Source: Pseudomonadota bacterium
Lineage (GTDB): Bacteria > Pseudomonadota > Gammaproteobacteria > Xanthomonadales > Xanthomonadaceae
Direction of reading: 5' to 3'
Length of the DNA: 20,559 nt
Assembly: GCA_023423675.1 (NCBI GenBank)
Contig: JAFAFD010000474.1
Span: forward strand, 1 to 20,559
Shown: positions 6,220 to 13,915 of the stretch, piece after piece
Layout of the letters: every line of letters starts with the position of its first letter
Position numbering within the stretch: the stretch's first letter is position 1
Translations under genes and position numbers: made by a program
The notes under the pieces: generated by a model
The model's input: the letters and a program-made list of their open reading frames with translations, nothing else
Databases searched by the model: none
What the model was told of the DNA's origin: nothing

Positions 6220-9200
6220 GGTTCGCGGCGCGGCGGCTGTGCACCCAGTAATACAGCGTCGGCAGCACCAGCAGGGTCAGCAGCATCGCCGACAGCAGGC
6301 CGCCGATCACCACCACCGCCAGCGGCTTCTGCGTCTCGGCGCCAATCGCGTGCGAGGTGGCCATCGGCAGCAACCCGAACATCGCCAGCAACGCCGTCAT
6401 CAGCACGGTGCGCAGGCGCTGCAGCGAGCCCTGCACCACCGACTGCAGCAGGTCCATGCCCTGCTCGCGCAGCTGCGCGAACCGGCTGAGCATGACGACG
6501 CCGTTCAATACCGCCTGCCCGAACAACGCGATGAAGCCGATCGCCGCCGACACCGACAACGGAATGCCGGTCAACCACAGGGCGAGGATGCCGCCGATCA
6601 TCGCCAGCGGCACGTTTGCCAGGATCAGCGCTGCACTACTGATGTCCTTGAACGCATCGAACAGCAGCACGAAGATGATCAGCACCGACAGCGGGATCAC
6701 CCACCCCAGCCGCTTCATCGCACGCTGCTGGTTCTCGAACTCACCCGACCACTCCAGGCGGTAGCCCTCGGGCAGCTTCACGCTGGCATCCACCCGCGCA
6801 CGCATGTCGGCCACCACGCTGCCCATGTCACGGCCGGCGATGAAGATGCTCACCGCCTTCACCCGCTGCGCGTTCTCGCGCGAGATGTTGATCGCACCGC
6901 TGGCCATGTGGAAATCGGCGACATCGGACAGGGTCACGGTATGCCCGTCACCGATCCCCACCGGCACCATGCGCAGGCGCTGCAGGTCACGATCGGCATC
7001 GTCCAGGCGCAGGGTGATCGGGAACTTGCGGTCGCCTTCCCACAGCTCGCCCACTTCGCGCCCGCCCAGGGCCGTCTCGATCACCTCGTCGATGTCGCGC
7101 ACGTTCAAGCCGTAGCGCGCGGCGCGGTCACGATCGATCTGCACCTGCAGCTGCGGCAGCGAACCATCGCGGTCGATGAAGGCACTCTCCACGCCGTCCA
7201 CGCCGCGCACCTGGCCGAGGATGGCCTGGGCCTGGCGGTTCAGCACGTCCAGGTCGGCACCGCTGACCTTGATGACCACCTGGCCCTTGATCTGCGAGAT
7301 GCTCTCCAGGATGTTGTCGCGCACCGGCTGCGAGATCGAGAACTCCGGGCCGGGTATGCGCTGTTCCAGGGTGCGCTGCAGGTCGGCGATCAGCTGCCGC
7401 TTGTCCACGCCCTTCGGCCATTCCTTCTCCGGCTTCAACGCCACCAGCGCCTCGATCTGGTTCGCGCCCTTGGCATCGGAGCCATCCTCAGGACGGCCCA
7501 GCTTGGCCACCACCGTGGAGACCTGCGGGTAGGTGTTCACCAGTTCGCGGATGCGCCGCGACTGCTGCTGCGCCTCGGCGAGGCTGGTGCTGGGGTCGAG
7601 TGTGGCGGTCAGCCAGATCGAGCCCTCATCCAGCTCCGGCAGGAACTCCGAACCCAAGCGCGTGCCCAGCGCCAGCGTACCGACCAGCAGCGCGACGGCG
7701 GTCAGCACCACTGCCCGCGGCCGGGCCAACGCACGCTCCAGCACCGGCTGGTACCAGCCGGTCAGGCGGTCCATCAGCGGGTTCTCACCGCGCATGCGGT
7801 CGCGTCGCAGCCACCAGTAGCAGAACAGCGGCACCACGGTCAGCGCCAGGATCAGCGCGCCGATCAGGGCCGAGGTCACCGAATAGGCCATCGGCGCGAA
7901 CATCCGGCCTTCCTGCCGCTGCAGGGTAAAGATCGGGATATGCGCGGCGATGATGATCAACATCGAGAAGAAGGTCGGCCGCCCGACTTCCGAGGCCGCC
8001 GACAGCACGGTGGAGAACCGTGTCTTCCGGTCTGCCGTACGCGGCAGCGCGGACAGGCGCGAGACGATGTGCTCGGTGACGATCACCGCACCGTCGATGA
8101 TGATGCCGAAATCCATCGCCCCCAGCGACAGCAGGTTGGCCGGCACGCCCCACAGGTGCAGGCCGAGGAAGGTCGACAGCAGGGCCAGCGGCATCATCGC
8201 CGCCACGATCAGCGCGGCGCGGGCGTTGTAGAGGAACAGCCACAGCACCAGGAACACCAGCACCGCACCTTCCAGCAGGTTGCGGAACACCGTCTTCAGC
8301 GTGGTTGAAACCAGCCATGATCGGTCGTAGAACGGCTCGATGCTGACCCCTGCAGGCAGTTGGCTGGCCTCGATCTCGGCCACGCGGGCATGCAGGGCGT
8401 CGAGCACATCGGACGGATTCTCGCCCTTGCGCATCAGCACCATGCCGAACACCGCATCGTCGTTGTCGTCCTGGCCGACCAGGCCCTGCCGCGGCAGGCC
8501 GGTATCGGCGATGCTGGCCAGGTCGCGCACCAGCACCGGCGTGCCGCCCTTCTGCGCGACCACCACGCTGCCGATGTCGGCCGGCGTACGCATCAGGCCG
8601 ACGCCACGGATCAGGAACTGCTGCTGGCCACGCTCCACGTAGCCGCCACCGGCATTGGAGCTGCCCTTCTCCAGCGCTTCTGAGAACTCGCCGAGGCTGA
8701 TGCCGCGGTCACGCAGCTTGTCCAGGTCCGGCTTGACCTGGAACGTACGCGCATAGCCGCCGAAACTGATCACGTCGGCCACGCCCGGCACGGTGCGCAG
8801 GCCACGCTCCATCACCCACTCCTGCAAGGTGCGCAGCTCGGTGGGGCTCATGTGCGGGGCCTTCAGCACGTAGCGGTAGATCTCGCCCACCGCCGAGCTC
8901 ATCGCCTCCAGTTCGGGCCTCACGCCCTCGGGAAGGTCCACGCCCTGCAGGCGCTCCATCACCTGCTGGCGCGCGAAGTAGTCATCGGCCTTGTCGTCGA
9001 AGGTCAGGATGATCATCGACAGGCCGAACTGGGTATGCGAGAACACCCGCACCGAGTGCGGGATGCCCGACAGCGCCACTTCCAGCGGCATGGTGACTTC
9101 GCGCTCGACCTCCTCCGCGGCGCGGCCCGGGTGCAGCGAGACCACCGTCACCTGGGTGTCGGACACATCGGGGAAGGCTTCCACCGGCAGCACGCGGAAC

Positions 9201-9289
9201 GCGGCGATGCCGGCGCCGATGAACAGCAGCAGCGCCAGCATCACCATCAGCGGCTGGCGCAGGCAGTAAGCAATCAGGCGATCGATCAT
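6215..9289 (-). CDS. czcA: RND heavy-metal efflux pump, CzcA family
   Basis: A 1024-residue inner-membrane proton/metal antiporter and the pump of a tripartite CzcCBA complex. It opens with MIDRLIAYCLRQPLMV and an early helix, followed by VEAFPDVSDTQV, typical of the HME-RND class. In the fourth helix, DFGIIIDGAVIVTE places Asp393, Asp399 and Glu406 at the spacing of the proton-relay residues of Cupriavidus CzcA (Asp402, Asp408, Glu415). The periplasmic ALGGREVGELWEGDRKFPI also suits the divalent-cation (Zn/Co/Cd) branch and not CusA. Length matches the family. The ATG at 9289 overlaps the TGA of czcB (ATGA). Its TAG stop lies within a REP element. Exact metals cannot be read from sequence; efflux of zinc, cadmium or cobalt is inferred. 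Confidence 0.92.
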   Translation of the reverse strand: MIDRLIAYCLRQPLMVMLALLLFIGAGIAAFRVLPVEAFPDVSDTQVTVVSLHPGRAAEEVEREVTMPLEVALSGIPHSVRVFSHTQFGLSMIILTFDDKADDYFARQQVMERLQGVDLPEGVRPELEAMSSAVGEIYRYVLKAPHMSPTELRTLQEWVMERGLRTVPGVADVISFGGYARTFQVKPDLDKLRDRGISLGEFSEALEKGSSNAGGGYVERGQQQFLIRGVGLMRTPADIGSVVVAQKGGTPVLVRDLASIADTGLPRQGLVGQDDNDDAVFGMVLMRKGENPSDVLDALHARVAEIEASQLPAGVSIEPFYDRSWLVSTTLKTVFRNLLEGAVLVFLVLWLFLYNARAALIVAAMMPLALLSTFLGLHLWGVPANLLSLGAMDFGIIIDGAVIVTEHIVSRLSALPRTADRKTRFSTVLSAASEVGRPTFFSMLIIIAAHIPIFTLQRQEGRMFAPMAYSVTSALIGALILALTVVPLFCYWWLRRDRMRGENPLMDRLTGWYQPVLERALARPRAVVLTAVALLVGTLALGTRLGSEFLPELDEGSIWLTATLDPSTSLAEAQQQSRRIRELVNTYPQVSTVVAKLGRPEDGSDAKGANQIEALVALKPEKEWPKGVDKRQLIADLQRTLEQRIPGPEFSISQPVRDNILESISQIKGQVVIKVSGADLDVLNRQAQAILGQVRGVDGVESAFIDRDGSLPQLQVQIDRDRAARYGLNVRDIDEVIETALGGREVGELWEGDRKFPITLRLDDADRDLQRLRMVPVGIGDGHTVTLSDVADFHMASGAINISRENAQRVKAVSIFIAGRDMGSVVADMRARVDASVKLPEGYRLEWSGEFENQQRAMKRLGWVIPLSVLIIFVLLFDAFKDISSAALILANVPLAMIGGILALWLTGIPLSVSAAIGFIALFGQAVLNGVVMLSRFAQLREQGMDLLQSVVQGSLQRLRTVLMTALLAMFGLLPMATSHAIGAETQKPLAVVVIGGLLSAMLLTLLVLPTLYYWVHSRRAANR

Positions 9290-10485
9290 GGTGCGGCATG
9301 CCCCACGGCGGGAGCGGCGGTTGCGGAAGGAGCCGTCGCCGGAGCCGGCGCGTTGTCCACCAGCTGCTGCAGCAGCAGGCCACCCTCGACCACCACGCGG
9401 TTGCCGGCCGCCAGCCCTTCGCGCACCCACAGGCGCCCGTCACCCAGCTCCTCGGCCTGCACGGCGCGACGCGCGTAGAGACCCTTGCCTTCGTCCACGA
9501 ACACCACCTGCTTGCCATCGATCAGCAGCACCGCCGCATCCGGCAGCGACACGCCGCCCTGCGCCGGTAGCGCCACCTGGGCGCGCACGTACTGGCCCGC
9601 CTTGAAGCTGCGGCCGTGGTTGTCCAGTTCGGCACGCGCCTGCACCACGCGGCGCTCACTGTCGACGAAGTCATCCACATGCTGCAGGGTCGCCTGCAGC
9701 GTGCTGCCATCGGCAGCCGGCACGCGTACCGCCATGCCCGGCTGCAGGCGCCCGGCCAGGCTCTCGGGAATGTCCAGCAACAGCCACAGGCGGTCGGGAT
9801 CACCGATCACCGCCAGCGGCTGCTCGCCATCGGGGCCCACGTTCATGCCCGGGCTCATCCGCCGTTCCACCAGCACGCCGTCGATGGGCGCGCGCAGCGG
9901 CAGGCGCTGGTCCACGCGGTTGCCATTGCCATTGCCATAGGCGGTGGCGAACGCAGCGGCGCGTGCATGGTCGGCCTGGCTGCCGGCGAAATGTGCTTCG
10001 GCCTCGTCCAGTTCGCGGCCCGAGGCCACGCCGGCAGCGTGCAGTTCGCGGGTGCGCTCCAGTTCGCGGCGGGCCTGCTGCAGCCCGGCGCGCCCGCGCA
10101 CGCCTTCGGCCTGCGCCTGGCCGAACTCCGGCGAGGTGATCCAGGCGATGACCTGGCCAGCCTTGACCTTTTGCCCCGGCTGCGCCTCGATGCGCGAGAC
10201 CTGGCCCGGCAACGGCGCGCGCAGTGCAGTGGAGCGGGTTTCGTCCCAGACCACCCGGCCGGGCAACTGCAGCGATGCACTGGCGCCCTCGCTCACGGCT
10301 TCGCTGCGCAGCACGTCCAGCTGGCGGCTGTCGGCCGGGAACTGGATCTGCCCGGCGCTGACTACCGGCGCGCCATCGGCATAGGTGGCCGGTTCACGCC
10401 CGCAGCCGGACAGCAGGGCCAGCGCGAGCAGCGCAGGCAGCAGTGCGCGGCGCGCACGCGGTTGAGTGGCGGCATGCGGGTTCAC
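9286..10485 (-). CDS. czcB: RND efflux periplasmic adaptor (membrane fusion protein), CzcB family
   Basis: A 399-residue adaptor joining the inner-membrane pump to the outer-membrane channel. The N-terminus has a lipobox (LLSGC, Cys28), so it is probably a lipoprotein. Then come a barrel-sandwich half-motif RAPLPGQVSRIEAQPGQKVKAG split over the lipoyl fold, a helical hairpin (about residues 125-185, EGVRGRAGLQQARRELERTRE) and the second half LPLRAPIDGVLVE. A beta-barrel and membrane-proximal domain (SLPDAAVLLIDGKQVVFV) follow. It begins with GTG at 10485, overlapping the TGA of the channel gene (GTGA), which supports that start. A TTGCCA triplicate (9920-9937) encodes a Gly-Asn run between hairpin and lipoyl half. 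The C-terminus is Ala/Pro-rich, and no His-rich metal-binding N-terminal domain is present. Confidence 0.91.
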   Translation of the reverse strand: MNPHAATQPRARRALLPALLALALLSGCGREPATYADGAPVVSAGQIQFPADSRQLDVLRSEAVSEGASASLQLPGRVVWDETRSTALRAPLPGQVSRIEAQPGQKVKAGQVIAWITSPEFGQAQAEGVRGRAGLQQARRELERTRELHAAGVASGRELDEAEAHFAGSQADHARAAAFATAYGNGNGNRVDQRLPLRAPIDGVLVERRMSPGMNVGPDGEQPLAVIGDPDRLWLLLDIPESLAGRLQPGMAVRVPAADGSTLQATLQHVDDFVDSERRVVQARAELDNHGRSFKAGQYVRAQVALPAQGGVSLPDAAVLLIDGKQVVFVDEGKGLYARRAVQAEELGDGRLWVREGLAAGNRVVVEGGLLLQQLVDNAPAPATAPSATAAPAVGHAAP

Positions 10486-11729
10486 AGGGTCTCTCCTTCG
10501 GCAACGGACGTGGCGGCGCTCCAGCGCGCCAGTGCAATGGCGTGGTCGGCACGCGCCTGGATCAGCGCGGCTTCGAACTCGCGCCAGCTGCGGCGCGCAT
10601 CCAACAGGTCAGTCAGGCTGGCGGCGCCGCGGCGATAGGCCAGTTCGATGCCCTGCACGGCCTTGCGTGCACTGTCGGCCTGCAGCCCCTCGTAGTCCCG
10701 GCGGCGCTGCGCGGCGGCTTCGGCGCCGGCCTGCAGCTGGTCGAGCTCGGCCCAGGTCTGGCGCTGCAGCGCATGCAGTTCCAGTGCGGCGGCATCGCGG
10801 TCGGCCTCGGCACGCTGGACACCGCCCTGCGCGCGCGACGGTGCCCCCAAGGGAATCGTTACCGACACACCCCATGTCACGCCGTTGATGTCGGTCGGCT
10901 CGCGCTCCGCCTCCACGCCCCACTGGATGTCGCGGCGGCGCTCGCTGCGTGCCAGTGCCACGCCCGCATCGGCCGCGGCCAAGCGCGAACGTGCGGCGCG
11001 CAGGTCCACGCGCTGCTGCGGATCGGCGGCGCTGCCCGCCGCTTCCCTGCTGGCGTCAGGCCAGGCGTCGTCCGCACTGAGAGAGGCGCTTTCCTCCCTG
11101 CCCAGCAGCAGGGCCAGCGTGTGCTGCGCATCGCGCAGGTCCAGCGCCGCGTCGCGTGCCGCATCGGCCACCGCCAGGTCATCGACGGCAAGGCGGGCAC
11201 GATCCACCGGTGCCATCGCACCGCTGGCAACCTGGCGATCCGCAGCAGCCATCTGCTCGGCCGAGCTGCGGCGGTTGGCCTCGGCGATGTCCCATACATC
11301 CTGCGCGGCCTTCAGCCCGAAATAGGCTTCGTGCAGGGCCACCTGCTGCCGGCGGCGCATGTCCAGCTGTTCCAGCCCGGCCGCCTCCACCAGCGCATCG
11401 GCCTGGCGCATGCGCAGCGTTCGTTTGCCGCCGCGTTCCCAGGTGAAGCCCAGGCCGACCGTGCTGTCGACGCGCTTGTCATGCCAGCGGCCGCTGCCGA
11501 CGCCGTGCTTCGGGCTGATCTTGCTGGTGCCCAGCGACAGTTCCGGTGCAGGCCGCAATGCAGCGGTCAGCGCATCACCCTGCGCGCCGCGCAGTTCCAG
11601 CGCCGCTGCGCGCAGGTCCGGGTTGTGCGCATCCATGGCACGCTGCGCGTCCTGCAGGCTGATCGCCCACGCCGCAGGTGCACATGCCAATGCGGCCAGC
11701 AGGGCCGCCGAACGAGGGAGGAAATTCAT
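10482..11729 (-). CDS. czcC: Outer-membrane efflux channel, TolC/CzcC family
   Basis: A 415-residue outer-membrane factor. The signal peptide MNFLPRSAALLAALACAPA is followed by ISLQDAQRAMDAHNPDLRAA, the usual first helix of OEP-family proteins. Two repeats of long amphipathic helices follow, ending with AYRRGAASLTDLLDARRSW, the conserved feature of the second repeat. Length is in the normal range for CzcC/CusC. It is first in the operon czcC-czcB-czcA and ends in TGA overlapping the czcB GTG. The start at 11729 is chosen for the signal peptide; longer in-frame extensions would run into the divergent response-regulator gene. No convincing Shine-Dalgarno is seen. Transcription probably starts in the 62-bp gap shared with the response regulator. 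Confidence 0.9.
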   Translation of the reverse strand: MNFLPRSAALLAALACAPAAWAISLQDAQRAMDAHNPDLRAAALELRGAQGDALTAALRPAPELSLGTSKISPKHGVGSGRWHDKRVDSTVGLGFTWERGGKRTLRMRQADALVEAAGLEQLDMRRRQQVALHEAYFGLKAAQDVWDIAEANRRSSAEQMAAADRQVASGAMAPVDRARLAVDDLAVADAARDAALDLRDAQHTLALLLGREESASLSADDAWPDASREAAGSAADPQQRVDLRAARSRLAAADAGVALARSERRRDIQWGVEAEREPTDINGVTWGVSVTIPLGAPSRAQGGVQRAEADRDAAALELHALQRQTWAELDQLQAGAEAAAQRRRDYEGLQADSARKAVQGIELAYRRGAASLTDLLDARRSWREFEAALIQARADHAIALARWSAATSVAEGETL

Positions 11730-11752
11730 GCGCGCCACGGTAAGGTGGCGCA

Positions 11753-11790
11753 CTTGCGCCAAACTTTCCCGAACCTTGCGCGAAGCTTGC
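11753..11790. promoter_or_regulatory. 11-bp-period tandem repeat, candidate response-regulator binding site
   Basis: The gap between czcC and the response regulator contains CTTGCGCCAAA, CTTTCCCGAAC and CTTGCGCGAAG in direct succession, then a partial CTTGC. CTT recurs at exactly 11-base spacing four times (11753, 11764, 11775, 11786) and CGAA twice. Head-to-tail sites spaced by one helical turn are typical for OmpR/PhoB-family regulators, and one is encoded immediately to the right. A perfect palindrome, GGCGCA-CT-TGCGCC (11747-11760), overlaps the first copy. The site would control czcCBA, the regulator pair, or both. Confidence 0.65.
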
Positions 11791-11791
11791 A

Positions 11792-12466
11792 ATGCGAATC
11801 CTGTTGATCGAAGACGACGCGGCCCTGGCCGACGGCCTGGTGCGCGCCCTGCAGGGCGCCGGCCATCTGTGTGACCACCTGGCACAGGGCCTGCTGGCGC
11901 CGGCGGCACTCGCTGCTGCGCCGTATGACGTAATGGTGCTGGACCTGTCGCTGCCCGATGTCGATGGCCTCGACCTGCTGTCGCGCCTGCGCGGCCAGGC
12001 CATCAGCCTGCCCGTGCTGATCCTCACCGCACGCGATGGCGTGGAGGACCGCATCCTCGGCCTGGACCGGGGTGGCGACGACTACCTGGCCAAACCCTTC
12101 GCGCTGGGCGAACTGGAAGCGCGCCTGCGTGCACTGGCGCGACGCCGCAGCGATGCGCCCGCACAGAAGCGGCTGGGTCGCCTGTGCCTGGACAGCGTCC
12201 GCCAGGAGGTGCAGGTGGACGGCCAGCGCATCGAGCTGACCGCGCGCGAGCTGGCCCTGGTCGATGCGCTGATGCAGCAGCCGGGACGCACGGTGACCAA
12301 GCAGCGCCTGTTCGACGCGCTATACAGCTGGGACCACGAGGCCAATCTCTCCGTGATCGAGGTGCATGTCAGCCGCCTGCGCCGCAAGTTCGAACAGGCC
12401 GGCGCGGATGTGGGCATCCGCATGCTGCGTGGCCTCGGCTACCGGCTGGAGGCCATCGATGGTTGA
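11792..12466 (+). CDS. OmpR-family response regulator
   Basis: A 224-residue two-component regulator with an N-terminal receiver (1-115) and a C-terminal winged helix (about 128-220). The receiver has the acidic pocket in LLIEDDAA, phospho-acceptor Asp51 (VMVLDLSLPD), switch Thr79 (LILTARDG) and Lys101 (DDYLAKPF). The DNA-binding part shows ELTARELALVDALMQQPGR, the turn VTKQRLFDALY and recognition helix VIEVHVSRLRRKFE, then RMLRGLGYRLE. It overlaps the kinase gene by eight bases. The ATG at 11792 is only two bases after the 11-bp repeats, so its own promoter is likely autoregulated. Its position opposite czcCBA suggests metal-responsive activation like CzcR, though the sequence is also close in type to TctD/QseB. 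Confidence 0.93.
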   Translation: MRILLIEDDAALADGLVRALQGAGHLCDHLAQGLLAPAALAAAPYDVMVLDLSLPDVDGLDLLSRLRGQAISLPVLILTARDGVEDRILGLDRGGDDYLAKPFALGELEARLRALARRRSDAPAQKRLGRLCLDSVRQEVQVDGQRIELTARELALVDALMQQPGRTVTKQRLFDALYSWDHEANLSVIEVHVSRLRRKFEQAGADVGIRMLRGLGYRLEAIDG

Positions 12467-13835
12467 GCGTGTCGCGAGCCTGCGCGGGCTTCTGCTGCGA
12501 CGGCTGTGGCTGCCGCTCTTGGTGCTGCTGCTGTGCAGTGCGGTGGGCTCGTTCGCGCTGGCGCGCTACTTTGCCGGCCAGGTCTATGACCGCTGGCTGC
12601 TGGACTCGGCGATGTCCTTGTCCGAGCTGGTGAAGGAGCAGGATGGTCGCGCGGTGATGGACGTGACGCCGGCCATGTCACGCATGTTCACCTGGGACAC
12701 GGTGGATGAAGTACATGGCGAAGTGGTCGATGCCAGCGGCGCGCGGCTGTATGGCGATCTGGCCGAGACACTACCGCGGCCCGCACAGACCGCCGATGAC
12801 GACGCCGTCTACTATGATGCGCGGCTGCGCGGACAAGCGGTTCGCATGGTGGAGGTGCTGGTGCCGACCACGAGCGGGCATCAGGTGCGCCTGCGGGTGG
12901 CCGAGACGCTGCGCAAGCGGCACCGGCTGGAGCGCAAGCTGCTGATGACCAGCGTACCGTTCCAGGCCGCCATCCTCGCGCTGGCGGCGTGGCTGGCCTG
13001 GTCGGGCACTGGCGCGGCAGCGCGCCATGCCAACCAGGTGGCGCGGCGGCTGGCCAGCCCGCGACCGGACCCGCTTGCGCCGCTGGACCCGCAGCAGGAG
13101 GCACCGCGCGAGCTGTGGCCTGCGGTGGAGGCCTACAACGCACTGCTGCAGCGGCTGGATGCAATGCAGGCGGCGCAGCGGCGCTTTGTCAGCAATGCCG
13201 CGCACCAGCTGCGCACGCCGTTGGCGGCCATGCAGGTGGAGCTGGAGAGTTCGCTGCGGCAGCAGGATCCACAGGCGCAGCAGCTGGCGCTGTCCGGAAC
13301 GCTGGCCGGGTTGTCGAGACTGCAGCACCTGGTCAACCAGCTGCTGCTGCTCAGCCGTTCGGAAGATGCACAGGGCGCCTCGTTGCCGTTGCAGGTACTG
13401 GACGTGGCCACGCTGGCGCGCACCGTGGTGGAGCGCTATGCCGACCGCGCGTTGGCTGCCGGCGTGGACCTGGGGTACGAGGGGCCGGACGAAGGCGTGC
13501 CGGTGCGGGGCGATGCACCGTTGCTGCGCGAGGCGCTGGGCAATCTGCTGGACAACGCGCTGCGCTATGGCGCCATGCGCGGAATGATCACCCTGAGCGT
13601 GCAACGCGATGCGGACGGCGTGCAGGTCTGGGTGGATGATGATGGCGCCGGCATCGACGCGGCCGAGCGTGGCCGCGTCACGGAACGCTTCTACCGCGCC
13701 AGCAGCCAGGGCGATGGCTGTGGCCTGGGCCTGGCCATCGTGGCCGAGATCGCGCAGCGGCATGACGCCGCGTTGGAGATCGGCAGTGCACCGATGGGTG
13801 GCGCACGGGTAGGAATGCAGTTCCGCACCCGGTAG
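12459..13835 (+). CDS. Sensor histidine kinase, TctE/QseC-like
   Basis: A 458-residue membrane kinase partnered with the regulator just upstream (eight-base overlap). Two membrane helices (about 13-37 and 164-182) enclose a periplasmic sensor of about 125 residues similar in layout to the 2CSK_N domain of TctE. The H-box reads RFVSNAAHQLRTPLAAM (His249), followed by N-box GNLLDNALRYG (Asn366), G1 DDDGAGID (393-400) and G2 GCGLGLAI (420-427). It is complete. The periplasmic part has no cysteine and few histidines, so the signal could be a metal or an organic ligand; the czc neighbours favour a metal. The TAG stop (13833-13835) lies within the GTAG head of a REP element. Confidence 0.93.
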   Translation: MVERVASLRGLLLRRLWLPLLVLLLCSAVGSFALARYFAGQVYDRWLLDSAMSLSELVKEQDGRAVMDVTPAMSRMFTWDTVDEVHGEVVDASGARLYGDLAETLPRPAQTADDDAVYYDARLRGQAVRMVEVLVPTTSGHQVRLRVAETLRKRHRLERKLLMTSVPFQAAILALAAWLAWSGTGAAARHANQVARRLASPRPDPLAPLDPQQEAPRELWPAVEAYNALLQRLDAMQAAQRRFVSNAAHQLRTPLAAMQVELESSLRQQDPQAQQLALSGTLAGLSRLQHLVNQLLLLSRSEDAQGASLPLQVLDVATLARTVVERYADRALAAGVDLGYEGPDEGVPVRGDAPLLREALGNLLDNALRYGAMRGMITLSVQRDADGVQVWVDDDGAGIDAAERGRVTERFYRASSQGDGCGLGLAIVAEIAQRHDAALEIGSAPMGGARVGMQFRTR

Positions 13836-13891
13836 ACGCCAACCTTGGTTGGCGCCGTGGTCCCCGTGTGCCAACCAAGGTTGGCACCTAC
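13832..13891. repeat. SMAG/REP-type inverted dimer (GCCAACC subfamily)
   Basis: A forward element (13832-13856) and a reverse element (13868-13891), both with stem GCCAACC and GGTTGGC, face each other across 11 bases and can form one long hairpin. They lie between the convergent kinase and GH92 genes and could serve as a bidirectional terminator. The forward GTAG supplies the kinase stop codon. Confidence 0.9.
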
Positions 13892-13915
13892 CAAAGCATC
13901 GTCATGCGTGCCGCA

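Noticed and set aside
5912..8308. Long open frame of about 800 codons on the plus strand opposite czcA
   Set aside because: It is rich in His, Gln and Arg with no domain, exactly antisense to a well-supported RND pump, and typical of high-GC shadow frames.
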